Source: an uncultured Clostridia bacterium
GTDB taxonomy: Bacteria > Bacillota > Clostridia > Lachnospirales > Anaerotignaceae
Length of the DNA stretch: 34,443 nt
Direction: 5' to 3'
Assembly: GCA_945868505.1 (NCBI GenBank)
Contig: CAMBLO010000027.1
Coordinates: 1-34,443, forward strand
The position numbers were made by a program, and so were the translations under genes. The notes under the pieces are model-generated. The model saw only the letters and a program-made list of their open reading frames with translations, was not told where the DNA came from and did no database searches. Below, piece after piece: positions 1 through 7,141 of the stretch (position 1 is its first letter; every line of letters starts with the position of its first letter).

Positions 1-54
1 TTAAGACACCGCCCTTTCACGGCGGTAACGCGGGTTCGAATCCCGCACGGATCA
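1..54 (+). tRNA. tRNA-Glu (TTC), 5' end cut off by the window edge
   Basis: The anticodon arm is intact: CCGCC stem, CTTTCAC loop, GGCGG stem, giving anticodon TTC (Glu). It is followed by a complete T arm (CGGG-TTCGAAT-CCCG) and the 3' acceptor strand ACGGATC with discriminator A at 54. The 5' acceptor strand and part of the D arm lie before base 1. No CCA is encoded after the discriminator. Only three bases separate it from the next tRNA, so the two are probably cut from one transcript. Confidence 0.93.
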
Positions 55-57
55 TAT

Positions 58-128
58 GGCGCCATAGCCAAGTGGTAAGGCAAAGGTCTGCAACACCTCT
101 ATCCCCGGTTCAAATCCGGGTGGCGCCT
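58..128 (+). tRNA. tRNA-Cys (GCA), copy 1
   Basis: Complete 71-nt cloverleaf: acceptor GGCGCCA pairs with TGGCGCC, the anticodon arm AGGT-CTGCAAC-ACCT gives anticodon GCA, and the T arm is CCCGG-TTCAAAT-CCGGG. No CCA is encoded, so the 3' end must be added by CCA nucleotidyltransferase. It lies directly after tRNA-Glu and before a terminator-like hairpin. It is identical to copy 2 (326-396) except for acceptor pair 3:70. Confidence 0.95.
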
Positions 129-135
129 CTGAAAG

Positions 136-172
136 AGTCCTGATTTTGCAATAGCAAGATTGGGGCTTTTTT
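136..172 (+). terminator. Terminator after tRNA-Glu/tRNA-Cys
   Basis: A long stem with several G-U pairs (AGTCCTGATTTTGC against GCAAGATTGGGGCT, loop AATA) is followed by a T run. It separates the first two tRNAs from the second tRNA-Cys, which has its own promoter. Confidence 0.7.
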
Positions 173-276
173 ATTTCCAAAACTTGATACATGAATGGAA
201 TTTGAGAAAAGGCAAATTTTTTTGGGGGCTGTCTTCGGCTTTGCATTTTGTGTCGGAAAAAGAACGGCAAAAAGGA

Positions 277-305
277 TTGACGAAACCAAAAAACGGGAGT
301 ATACT
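277..305 (+). promoter_or_regulatory. Sigma-A promoter of the second tRNA-Cys gene
   Basis: TTGACG at 277-282 and TATACT at 300-305 are separated by exactly 17 bp. The predicted transcript start (~312) is about 14 nt before the tRNA. Confidence 0.75.
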
Positions 306-325
306 TACAAATAGCAACAGAATAT

Positions 326-396
326 GGTGCCATAGCCAAGTGGTAAGGCAAAGGTCTGCAACACCTCTATCCCCGGTTCAAATCCGGGTGGCACCT
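326..396 (+). tRNA. tRNA-Cys (GCA), copy 2
   Basis: Same 71-nt gene as 58-128 except that acceptor pair 3:70 is T-A instead of C-G (GGTGCCA with TGGCACC). The two substitutions compensate, so both copies fold. Anticodon GCA; no encoded CCA. It has its own promoter (277-305) and its own terminator (404-429), so it is an independent transcription unit. Confidence 0.95.
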
Positions 397-403
397 TTTT
401 TTG

Positions 404-429
404 AGAACGCTTTTCGGCGTTCTTTTTTT
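404..429 (+). terminator. Terminator after tRNA-Cys copy 2
   Basis: AGAACGC (404-410) pairs with GCGTTCT (417-423) and is followed by six T residues. Confidence 0.85.
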
Positions 430-442
430 ATTTGCAAAATTG

Positions 443-529
443 TCCTGTCAAGAACATTTAGACAAATATCGAAATGTTCTTGACAGGATGAAACGGAAAT
501 GCTATCATTTAGACAAACATCTAAATGAT
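443..529 (+). promoter_or_regulatory. sdpR-sdpI promoter with two palindromic operators
   Basis: TTGACA (480-485), a 17-bp spacer and TATCAT (503-508) form the promoter. Two near-identical 20-bp elements, ATTTAGA-N6-TCKAAAT, lie at 456-475 and 507-526 (18 of 20 bases alike, 51 bp start to start). The downstream one extends to a perfect 10-bp inverted repeat ATCATTTAGA/TCTAAATGAT (504-529) covering the -10 box and likely start site. The upstream one sits inside a perfect 17-bp inverted repeat (443-459 with 472-488) whose right arm contains the -35 box. ArsR-family repressors typically bind such 12-2-12-like palindromes, so autorepression by the downstream SdpR is likely. Confidence 0.8.
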
Positions 530-543
530 GAAGGGGGAAGAGC

Positions 544-816
544 ATGAGTTTGCAGGAAACGCTGAAAGCCATCAGCGACCCCAGCCGCAGAGAAATTTTA
601 GATATATTGAAGGATGGGCAGAAAACAGCAGGAGAGATCGGCGCACATTTCGATGCCACAGGTGCTACCATTTCCCATCATCTATCTATTTTGAAGCAGG
701 CGGGGCTGATTTCTGATGAGAAAAAAGGAAAATATATTTATTATGAGTTGAATATGTCCGTATTTGAGGAAATTTTGAGCTGGATCACAGCTTTGACTGG
801 AGGGAAAGAAAGATGA
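544..816 (+). CDS. sdpR: SdpR-family (ArsR/SmtB-type) autorepressor
   Basis: Ninety-residue winged-helix repressor, the usual size for the family. The N-terminal segment reads LKAISDPSRREILDIL and is followed by a helix-turn-helix (residues ~29-57, TAGEIGAHF...ISHHLSILKQAGLI) and a beta wing (KKGKYIYYELN). There are no clustered Cys or His residues of the ArsR metal sites, which fits the SdpR branch. The start at 544 follows GGGGGAAG; a frame opening at 525 is not coding. The stop overlaps the sdpI start (ATGA), so the two are translationally coupled. In Bacillus subtilis, SdpR represses its own operon and SdpI at the membrane titrates it when SdpC toxin is bound; the same circuit is inferred here from the gene pair and operators. 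Confidence 0.88.
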   Translation: MSLQETLKAISDPSRREILDILKDGQKTAGEIGAHFDATGATISHHLSILKQAGLISDEKKGKYIYYELNMSVFEEILSWITALTGGKER

Positions 817-1469
817 AAGGCAAGGGAAAACGAATCGCAATGGTGATTTTCAGTATATTGCCGCTGCTGATGGTGTTGTCAGTTTATAGTAAATTGCCGG
901 AGCTGGTGCCGCTGCAGTGGAACGCAGGGGGTGTCAGCCGCTACGGGAAAAAATGGGAGCTGTTCATGGTGGCTGGGCTGAATCTGCTTTTTGGCATCTT
1001 AATGCCCCTGTTTGCAAAAATAGACCCGAAAAGAAAAAACTACAAGCGATTTGAGAAAACCTATGACTGGCTCATTTTGGGGCTGTTGGTCTTTTTAACG
1101 ATATTGACGGGACTGACTTTGGTAGAGAGCCTTTATCCCAATACCATGAATATTCCCAAGGCGGTTTGCTGCATGGTTGCAATGCTGTTTATTTTTATCG
1201 GCAACATGATGCCAAAGGTAAAGCAGAATTTTTTCACGGGGGTAAAAACACCATGGGCATTGAGCAATGATGTGGTTTGGAACAAAACCCAGCGACTGGG
1301 CGGCAAAGCCTTCTTCTTTGGCGGTTTCCTGATTTTGATTGCTACCTTTGCTGTAGGGGAAAATATCATGAAAGGCATTGTGATTGCGATAACAGCTTTT
1401 ATCTGCCTGGTGCCGACGGTGATGAGCTATGTATGGTATCAGCAGGAAATGCGAAAAAGTGAAGAATGA
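813..1469 (+). CDS. sdpI: SdpI-family integral membrane protein (DUF1648/SdpI)
   Basis: A 218-residue membrane protein with about six hydrophobic segments (roughly residues 9-27, 50-67, 88-106, 119-137, 164-182 and 187-206). The N-terminal LVPLQWNAGGVSRYG block matches the DUF1648 signature, and GNMMPKVKQNFFTGVKTPW followed by VWNKTQRLGGK is the typical SdpI-family core. In Bacillus subtilis SdpI gives immunity to the SdpC killing factor and senses it to release the repressor. No sdpA, sdpB or sdpC gene is present in the window, so here it may be an orphan immunity or envelope-stress sensor. It is cotranscribed with and overlaps sdpR. Confidence 0.85.
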   Translation: MKGKGKRIAMVIFSILPLLMVLSVYSKLPELVPLQWNAGGVSRYGKKWELFMVAGLNLLFGILMPLFAKIDPKRKNYKRFEKTYDWLILGLLVFLTILTGLTLVESLYPNTMNIPKAVCCMVAMLFIFIGNMMPKVKQNFFTGVKTPWALSNDVVWNKTQRLGGKAFFFGGFLILIATFAVGENIMKGIVIAITAFICLVPTVMSYVWYQQEMRKSEE

Positions 1470-1786
1470 TGGATAGAAATGTACCTCGGATCATGGGATT
1501 TGAGGTATATTTGCTGTATAAAGTATACAAAAATCATGCATTCCTGAGCAAGTTTACGAAAATGCTTTTTTGCCTTTCCTTCCTTGCCTTTATGAGATAT
1601 ACTAAAATTGGTTAAATATTGGTATTTGCTATGCTGATATTATTTGGAAAAAGGGCATGAGGTGTTTCTTTTCAGTCTGGAAAAGACGGTCGACCTCTTG
1701 CGGCAGGCTAGTTTCTCGGCACCTTTGGTGTCATGGGTGACGATGCAGAACTGCTGCGAAGCCCGTGAATGGAAAGGAGAAAAGAT
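1470..1786 (+). other. Intergenic region with structured ppaC leader
   Basis: This 317-bp gap holds no convincing gene. After sdpI there is only a weak hairpin (TACCTC 1482-1487 with GAGGTA 1502-1507) without a T run. A TATACT at 1598-1603 could be a -10 box, but no good -35 is seen. From 1655 the leader folds well: GCATGAGGT (1655-1663) pairs with ACCTCTTGC (1693-1701) around CTTTTC/GAAAAG (1668-1673/1680-1685). CACC-TTT-GGTG follows at 1720-1730. CATGGG (1732-1737) pairs with CCCGTG (1762-1767) around GCAG-AA-CTGC, ending just before the ribosome site. It does not match any riboswitch consensus that I recognise. Confidence 0.5.
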
Positions 1787-3421
1787 ATGCTGAAGGAAAA
1801 AAAGACTTTTGTCATCGGTCATAAGAACCCCGATACAGATTCCATCTGTTCTGCCATCGCCTATGCGGCGCTGAAAAACAAAACAGAGGAAGGTTCTTTT
1901 GTGGCAAAAAGAGCCGGTGAAGTGAATAATGAAACAAAATATGTACTGGACTTTTTTGGTGTGGAAACCCCTGAATTCATCTCCCATGTGGGCACACAGG
2001 TAAAGGACGTTACCATCAAGCCTACACCCGTGCTGACTGCGGATATTTCCATCAAGAATGCATGGAATACCATGAGAGATTTGCAGGAATCCACCATGCC
2101 TGTAGTGGATGAAGGCAGACTGGAAGGCATTATTTCTGTCAAGGATATTGCCACAGCAAATATGGATATTTACGAAACACGCATCCTTGCCATGTCCCAT
2201 ACAAAATATACCAATGTACTGGATGCCATCGATGGTACGATGATCGTAGGCGACCCCAACGAGGAAATTACAAAGGGCAAGATCCTTATCGGTGCAGCAA
2301 ACCCTGATCTGCTGGAAAACTATGTGGAGGACGGCGATATGCTGCTGACAGGGAACCGTTTCGAAAATCAGCTTTGTGGCATCGAAATGAACGCAGGCTG
2401 TATCATCGTTTGTACCGGTTCGCCTATTTCCAAAACCATCCAGAAACTGGCAAAGGAAAACAACTGCAAAGTCATCAGCACACCCCATGATACTTACATG
2501 GTAGCAAGACTGATTTCTCAGAGTGCGCCTGTGCGTTATTTTATGAAAAAAGATAATCTGATCACATTCAGCAGCGAAGATTTTATCACAGATATCAGAG
2601 AAACACTGGCGAAGATCCGCCACAGAGATTTCCCTGTTCTGGACAGAGAGGGCAACTATTGCGGTATGCTTTCCAGACGTTCCCTGTTGAGCATGGATAA
2701 TAAAAAGATCATTATGGTAGACCATAATGAAAAATCTCAGGCGGTAGACGGCATTGACGAAGCAGAAATCATGGAGATCATCGACCACCATAGACTGGGC
2801 AGCCTGGAAACCACCATGCCCGTATATTTCCGCAACCAGCCTGTAGGCTGCACCGCTACCATCGTTTACGATTTGTATCAGGAAAACAACGTGGAAGTGG
2901 AACCTAAGATTGCAGGACTGCTCTGTTCCGCAATTCTGTCTGATACGCTGATGTTTCGTTCTCCCACTTGCACAGCAAAGGATAAAAAAGCAGCGGAAGA
3001 ACTGGCAGCCATTGCAGGCGTTGAAATTCAGGATCATGCGGAAAAAATGTTCCGCGCCGGCAGCAGTCTGGCAGATAAAACACCGGAAGAAATTTTCTAT
3101 CAGGACTTCAAGAAATTCAGCGGTCATGGCAAAAACTTCGGCGCAGGCCAGATCTCTTCTATGGATAAAACAGAACTGGAACAGCTTCGTCCCAAAATCG
3201 CAGCGTATATGGAAGGGGCTGTCAAGGAAGGGGAAATGTTGTTCTTCCTGCTGACAAATATCCTGACAGAATCCTCCGATCTGGTGTTCGTTGGCGAAGG
3301 TGCCAAGGAACTGGTGGAAATCGCCTTTGGCCCTGGGGAAGAAAATTGGGTACATGTGCCTGGTATGGTTTCCAGAAAGAAACAGTTTGTGCCCAGTGTA
3401 CTGCATGCACTGCAGCAGTAA
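1787..3421 (+). CDS. ppaC: Manganese-dependent inorganic pyrophosphatase, CBS/DRTGG-regulated (family II)
   Basis: A 544-residue cytoplasmic enzyme that hydrolyses PPi to two phosphates. The DHH-type catalytic core is split by an insert. HKNPDTDS is at residues ~12-19, VDHNE at 311-315, DHH at 333-335, and the C-terminal substrate-binding SRKKQ motif at 529-533. The insert contains a CBS domain (~70-125), a DRTGG domain (~130-240) and a second CBS domain (~250-305), an arrangement known to bind adenine nucleotides that inhibit or activate the enzyme. The start at 1787 is chosen because AAAGGAG (1773-1779) would overlap an upstream ATG at 1769. It heads an operon with truA, 15 bp downstream. 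The structured leader before it suggests RNA-level control. Confidence 0.95.
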   Translation: MLKEKKTFVIGHKNPDTDSICSAIAYAALKNKTEEGSFVAKRAGEVNNETKYVLDFFGVETPEFISHVGTQVKDVTIKPTPVLTADISIKNAWNTMRDLQESTMPVVDEGRLEGIISVKDIATANMDIYETRILAMSHTKYTNVLDAIDGTMIVGDPNEEITKGKILIGAANPDLLENYVEDGDMLLTGNRFENQLCGIEMNAGCIIVCTGSPISKTIQKLAKENNCKVISTPHDTYMVARLISQSAPVRYFMKKDNLITFSSEDFITDIRETLAKIRHRDFPVLDREGNYCGMLSRRSLLSMDNKKIIMVDHNEKSQAVDGIDEAEIMEIIDHHRLGSLETTMPVYFRNQPVGCTATIVYDLYQENNVEVEPKIAGLLCSAILSDTLMFRSPTCTAKDKKAAEELAAIAGVEIQDHAEKMFRAGSSLADKTPEEIFYQDFKKFSGHGKNFGAGQISSMDKTELEQLRPKIAAYMEGAVKEGEMLFFLLTNILTESSDLVFVGEGAKELVEIAFGPGEENWVHVPGMVSRKKQFVPSVLHALQQ

Positions 3422-3436
3422 GATCGAGGGGATTCC

Positions 3437-4201
3437 ATGAAAAATTATAAGATCGTCCTGGCTTATGACGGTACACGCTACAACGGTTGGCAAAAGCAGG
3501 GCAATACAGACAATACCATACAGGAAAAACTGGAACGCATCCTGAAAGAACTCTGCGGGCAGGAAACGGAGGTTTTCGGTTCCGGCAGAACGGATGCGGG
3601 TACCCATGCTACGGGGCAGGTCATGAATTTCCGTATGGACTGGAAGGGAACGGCGGAAGAGTTGCTGGATGCCTTCAATGAAAGACTGCCCGAGGATATC
3701 GCAGGTCTTTCCATTGAGGAGATGCAGCCTAGGTTCCACAGCAGACTCAGTGCCAAGGCGAAGCACTATTCCTATACCATCTGGAAAAGCAAGCGTTCTC
3801 CTGTATTTGAACGGAAATATGTGTTTCGCTGCGAAGAAGATTTAGATATTGCGGCTATGAAGCAGGCGGCAGCAGCCTTTATTGGCGAGCATGATTTTAA
3901 AAGCTTTTGTGCCAATAAACGGATGAAAAAATCCACAGTGCGAACTATTTATAATATTTGTTTCGAAGAAACGGAAAATAAACTGACACTGCATTTTTAC
4001 GGCAATGGCTTCCTTTACCAGATGGTGCGCATCCTGACGGGCACCATCATCGAAGTTGGGGAAGGCAAGCGAAAAGCGGCCGAAATGGAGGCTATCCTGC
4101 AGGCGGAAAGCAGAGAAGCGGCAGGCTTCACAGCTCCCAGCCGTGGTCTGTTCCTGCGGGAAGTGTTTTATGAAGAATGGGAAGGCAGGGAAGAAAAATG
4201 A
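3437..4201 (+). CDS. truA: tRNA pseudouridine(38-40) synthase TruA
   Basis: A 254-residue enzyme that isomerises uridines 38-40 in the tRNA anticodon stem-loop. The family opening is clear (KIVLAYDGTRYNGWQKQ), and the catalytic Asp lies in GSGRTDAGTHA, at residue 53. The later block FLYQMVRILTG is the second TruA signature. Length is normal. It sits 15 bp behind ppaC, and its stop overlaps the start of the FAD oxidoreductase (ATGA), so the three genes form one operon with a terminator at 5785. Confidence 0.96.
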   Translation: MKNYKIVLAYDGTRYNGWQKQGNTDNTIQEKLERILKELCGQETEVFGSGRTDAGTHATGQVMNFRMDWKGTAEELLDAFNERLPEDIAGLSIEEMQPRFHSRLSAKAKHYSYTIWKSKRSPVFERKYVFRCEEDLDIAAMKQAAAAFIGEHDFKSFCANKRMKKSTVRTIYNICFEETENKLTLHFYGNGFLYQMVRILTGTIIEVGEGKRKAAEMEAILQAESREAAGFTAPSRGLFLREVFYEEWEGREEK

Positions 4202-5784
4202 TTCGAGTTTCCGAACTGAAACTGCCTATCGAAGGCAACCAAAAGGCGTTGGAAAAGAAGCTGGCGAAGGCTTTGCGCGTTCCCGTGGAGGAAATCAATG
4301 GCTATCGCATTTTCAAACGTTCTTTGGATGCCAGAAAAAAAGACAACATTCATTATGCCTATGTGGTGGATGTGAAAGTAAAGAATGAAAAGAAGATTTT
4401 AGAGAAAAATCGGGATAAAAATATCTCGAAAACTCCTGATTTGGTTTATCGCATGATGCAGGGGCAGACCATGCCCGAAAAACGGCCTGTTGTGGTGGGC
4501 TTTGGCCCTGCGGGGATGTTTGCGGGTCTGGTGCTGGCGGAAATGGGGCTGCGTCCTATTGTTCTGGAACGAGGCGGCGATGTAGACAGCCGCAAGGAAG
4601 CTGTTGACCGCTTCTGGAACACAGGTAAGCTGGACACGGAAAACAACGTGCAGTTTGGCGAAGGTGGTGCAGGCACTTTTTCCGATGGCAAGCTGACCAC
4701 CCGTATCAAAGACCCTCGTTGCCGCAAGGTGCTGGAGGAAATGGTGGATGCCGGTGCGCCGGAGGAAATTCTCTATGATGCGAAACCCCATATCGGTACG
4801 GATTTGCTCCGTGGAGTGGTGAAGCAGATTCGGGAAAAAATCATTTCTCTGGGCGGGGAAGTGCGTTTCTTTGCGAAGGTGACAGGCTTTCAATGGAACG
4901 GCAGTCAAATCAAGGCAGTTCTCATGCAAAATGGCGAAAGGATCGAAACGGACGATGTGGTGCTGGCCTTGGGGCATAGCGCCAGGGATACCTTTGAGCT
5001 GCTTCATGCAGAAAAATTTGCACTGGAACAGAAGCCCTTTGCCATGGGCGTGCGTATCGAGCATCCCCAGAAAATGGTGGACGAAGCCCAGTATGGAGAG
5101 GCGGCCCACAAGCTGCCTGCGGCGGATTATCGCTTGACCTACACCACCTCCAAGGGCAGAGGGGTCTATACCTTTTGTATGTGCCCCGGAGGCTATGTGG
5201 TGGCGGCAGCCTCCGAAGAGGGAAGATTGGCGGTCAATGGCATGAGCGAACACGCCCGTGACGGCAAAAACGCCAATTCCGCACTGCTGGTGCAGGTATT
5301 CCCCGAGGATTTCGGCAGTGACCATCCCTTGGCGGGAATGTATTTCCAAAGAGAATTGGAGGAAAAGGCATTCCAGATGGGAGGCAGCGATTATACTGCC
5401 CCGGTGCAGCGGGTGGGCAGTTTCCTGGAAAGGGGGACTGTATCTGCGTCGGAGGTAGAAGCTACCTATCGTCCTGCGGTCAAGGAAAGTGATATGGATG
5501 AAATTTTCCCTCCCTTTATGACGGAAGCGTTGCGGGAAGCTCTGCCTGCCATGGGCAGGAAATTGAAGGGCTTCGATCGGGAGGATGCCCTACTGACGGC
5601 GGTGGAAAGTCGCAGTTCTTCTCCCATCCGCATCCTGCGGGATGAAACAGCCATGAGCTTGCAAAAAGCGGGCGTTTACCCTGCGGGGGAAGGGGCCGGA
5701 TATGCCGGTGGCATTGTTTCTGCAGCGGTGGATGGCATTTATGTGGCGGAAAAAATCGCTGAAAAATATGGCTGGACAAAATAA
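4198..5784 (+). CDS. FAD-dependent oxidoreductase of the COG2509 type, substrate unknown
   Basis: A 528-residue soluble flavoprotein. An N-terminal ~65-residue alpha/beta domain (RSLDARKKDNIHYAYVVDVKV) precedes a Rossmann FAD site GFGPAG at residues 101-106. The block GEGGAGTFSDGKL (near residue 155) and the C-terminal PAGEGAGYAGGIVSAAVDG (~500-518), which closes the FAD site, are typical of this uncharacterised dehydrogenase family. The start at 4198 overlaps the truA stop; a start seven codons upstream inside truA is less likely. Family membership is clear, but no reaction is established, and the link with truA and ppaC is positional only. Confidence 0.85.
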   Translation: MIRVSELKLPIEGNQKALEKKLAKALRVPVEEINGYRIFKRSLDARKKDNIHYAYVVDVKVKNEKKILEKNRDKNISKTPDLVYRMMQGQTMPEKRPVVVGFGPAGMFAGLVLAEMGLRPIVLERGGDVDSRKEAVDRFWNTGKLDTENNVQFGEGGAGTFSDGKLTTRIKDPRCRKVLEEMVDAGAPEEILYDAKPHIGTDLLRGVVKQIREKIISLGGEVRFFAKVTGFQWNGSQIKAVLMQNGERIETDDVVLALGHSARDTFELLHAEKFALEQKPFAMGVRIEHPQKMVDEAQYGEAAHKLPAADYRLTYTTSKGRGVYTFCMCPGGYVVAAASEEGRLAVNGMSEHARDGKNANSALLVQVFPEDFGSDHPLAGMYFQRELEEKAFQMGGSDYTAPVQRVGSFLERGTVSASEVEATYRPAVKESDMDEIFPPFMTEALREALPAMGRKLKGFDREDALLTAVESRSSSPIRILRDETAMSLQKAGVYPAGEGAGYAGGIVSAAVDGIYVAEKIAEKYGWTK

Positions 5785-5808
5785 AAAGAGCCCAAAGGGC
5801 TCTTTTTT
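5785..5808 (+). terminator. Bidirectional terminator between the ppaC operon and the lipoprotein
   Basis: GAGCCC (5788-5793), loop AAA, GGGCTC (5797-5802), then six T. The A tract on the left makes it usable from the minus strand as well, which suits the convergent gene ending at 5816. Confidence 0.92.
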
Positions 5809-5815
5809 GCTGCGT

Positions 5816-6688
5816 TTATTCTGCTGTTAGGATAACGGATGCGCCTGTTTTTGCATCGGTGGTATATCCAAAGGTAAAGCCATCCCCTTCGCCCAGGCTG
5901 TTGATAATCTTGCCTGCGGCAGATTCGGGATCAAATTGAAATGCCTGGATGCTGCCATCGGGCAGGGTCACTTCTACCGTATGGGAATCGGAGAGGCCGT
6001 TGAACACAGCCGTGATGGTTTCATCGGGTGTTGCGGTGCTGGTTTCACTGCCATTTTCGTCAGGGGTATCCTCTTTGATTTGTTTCATGGAAGAAACGCT
6101 GCAAAGATACAGAGGATTTTCAATTCCCTCAGAGAATGTGTTTCGGATCAATGCAACGTCCCATGCGGCGATCATTTCTTCCTCGGGACCGATGGACCAA
6201 AGCTCTGCCACCAGTGTATAGCCTTCCTTTGTTTCTTCAACATTGGTCAGCCTTGTTTCAGAAAGGCCGATATCCCCACGGGAAAGGAAGTAGGCATCTT
6301 CATCTGGATCATAGGAAACATTACCCTTCATAATAGAGGGCAAATCCATCAGACCATCGTATGCGCTGAACAATGCAATGGCGTGTTCTTCCATGACTGC
6401 CTTGGGAACCTTCAGCTGATAGGTATCGGGAACTTCTTCTACCTGTTCATGCTCCAGACCATAGCCTCCTGCAAAGTAGTAGAGGGCAGTCCAGAAGAAA
6501 TCGGGGTCTTGGGGATCATATTCCATATCGTTTTCCAGCATACACCTTGCCAGGGCATCAATGGGAGCTTCCATGGAAGCAACGACTTCTTCTGCGGAGG
6601 GGGCGGGAGGGACTTCCTCTTTGCCGCCGCAGGCGGCCAGCCCCAGTGCCATGGTGCAGGCAAGGAAAAGTGCAAGTAATTTTTTCAT
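5816..6688 (-). CDS. Putative lipoprotein, function unknown
   Basis: A 290-residue predicted lipoprotein. A basic, hydrophobic signal peptide (MKKLLALFLACTMALG) ends in the lipobox LAAC, with the lipidated Cys at residue 20, followed by GG and an acidic linker. The mature part has an acidic domain (~30-215), a Ser/Thr/Glu-rich linker (DENGSETSTATPDE) and a small C-terminal domain (~235-290, VEVTLPDGSIQAFQF...) that looks beta-rich. The start is fixed by GGAGGA at 6696-6701 and by the signal peptide; an in-frame extension of 47 codons upstream lacks a ribosome site. I do not recognise a named family. It is monocistronic and convergent with the ppaC operon. Confidence 0.82.
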   Translation of the reverse strand: MKKLLALFLACTMALGLAACGGKEEVPPAPSAEEVVASMEAPIDALARCMLENDMEYDPQDPDFFWTALYYFAGGYGLEHEQVEEVPDTYQLKVPKAVMEEHAIALFSAYDGLMDLPSIMKGNVSYDPDEDAYFLSRGDIGLSETRLTNVEETKEGYTLVAELWSIGPEEEMIAAWDVALIRNTFSEGIENPLYLCSVSSMKQIKEDTPDENGSETSTATPDETITAVFNGLSDSHTVEVTLPDGSIQAFQFDPESAAGKIINSLGEGDGFTFGYTTDAKTGASVILTAE

Positions 6689-6858
6689 TTTATATTCCTC
6701 CTTTTCGGTTGAATCCTTTTTTATGATGGATTTCTTCTTTCTAACAGTATAACTTATCTTTTTGAATAATCCATAACAAAAATCTTTCAAAATTATAAAG
6801 ATTGGGTCTTTTTTCGCGCACAAAGACAATGGCAGACCGCATAATATGGGAAAAAGGC

Positions 6859-6887
6859 TTTACCGCAGGCGAAAAAAATGCTATAAT
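6859..6887 (+). promoter_or_regulatory. glmS promoter
   Basis: TTTACC (6859-6864), a 17-bp spacer and a perfect TATAAT (6882-6887). The predicted transcript begins near 6894 with a hairpin GCCTTTC/GAAAGGC (6899-6905/6917-6923), ahead of the ribozyme. Confidence 0.75.
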
Positions 6888-6972
6888 CAGTCGATAATGC
6901 CTTTCTATGCGCAAAAGAAAGGCGGCTTCCGATCAGTCATTTCAAAGGAAAGGAAGGTTTACAGGCAATTCA

Positions 6973-7120
6973 AGCGCCAGAGCCGCAGATCGGGCGGCTG
7001 ACGAGGCAGGAGTTTATCGAACATTCGGCGGATGCTCCTCGCCCTTTCGTTCAGGGACGCAGGCCTTTTTACAAAACGGAGCGGCCAACGCTCCCGACAA
7101 AAGAAAGGCAACGGACGAAT
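6973..7120 (+). ncRNA. glmS ribozyme (glucosamine-6-phosphate-activated self-cleaving riboswitch)
   Basis: The conserved blocks occur in order: AGCGCCAG at the cleavage site (cut expected between A6973 and G6974), CTGACGAGG (6998-7006), GTTTATCGAA (7012-7021) and TTCGGCGGATG (7024-7034). The peripheral helices CCCT/AGGG (7042-7056) and GGAGC/GCTCC (7078-7094) follow. In this class GlcN6P acts as the coenzyme for cleavage, and the downstream 5'-OH mRNA is degraded, giving feedback control of glmS. Position, about 20 nt before the glmS ribosome site, is as expected. The 3' limit is approximate. Confidence 0.95.
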
Positions 7121-7141
7121 AAATTTTGGGAGGTAAAAATT

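Noticed and set aside
160..325. A short coding frame between the two tRNA-Cys genes
   Set aside because: It starts inside a terminator, crosses a tRNA promoter and the tRNA itself, and has no ribosome site.
1604..1786. Known fluoride or manganese (yybP-ykoY) riboswitch before ppaC
   Set aside because: The diagnostic conserved blocks of both classes could not be found by eye, so only an unassigned structured leader is reported.
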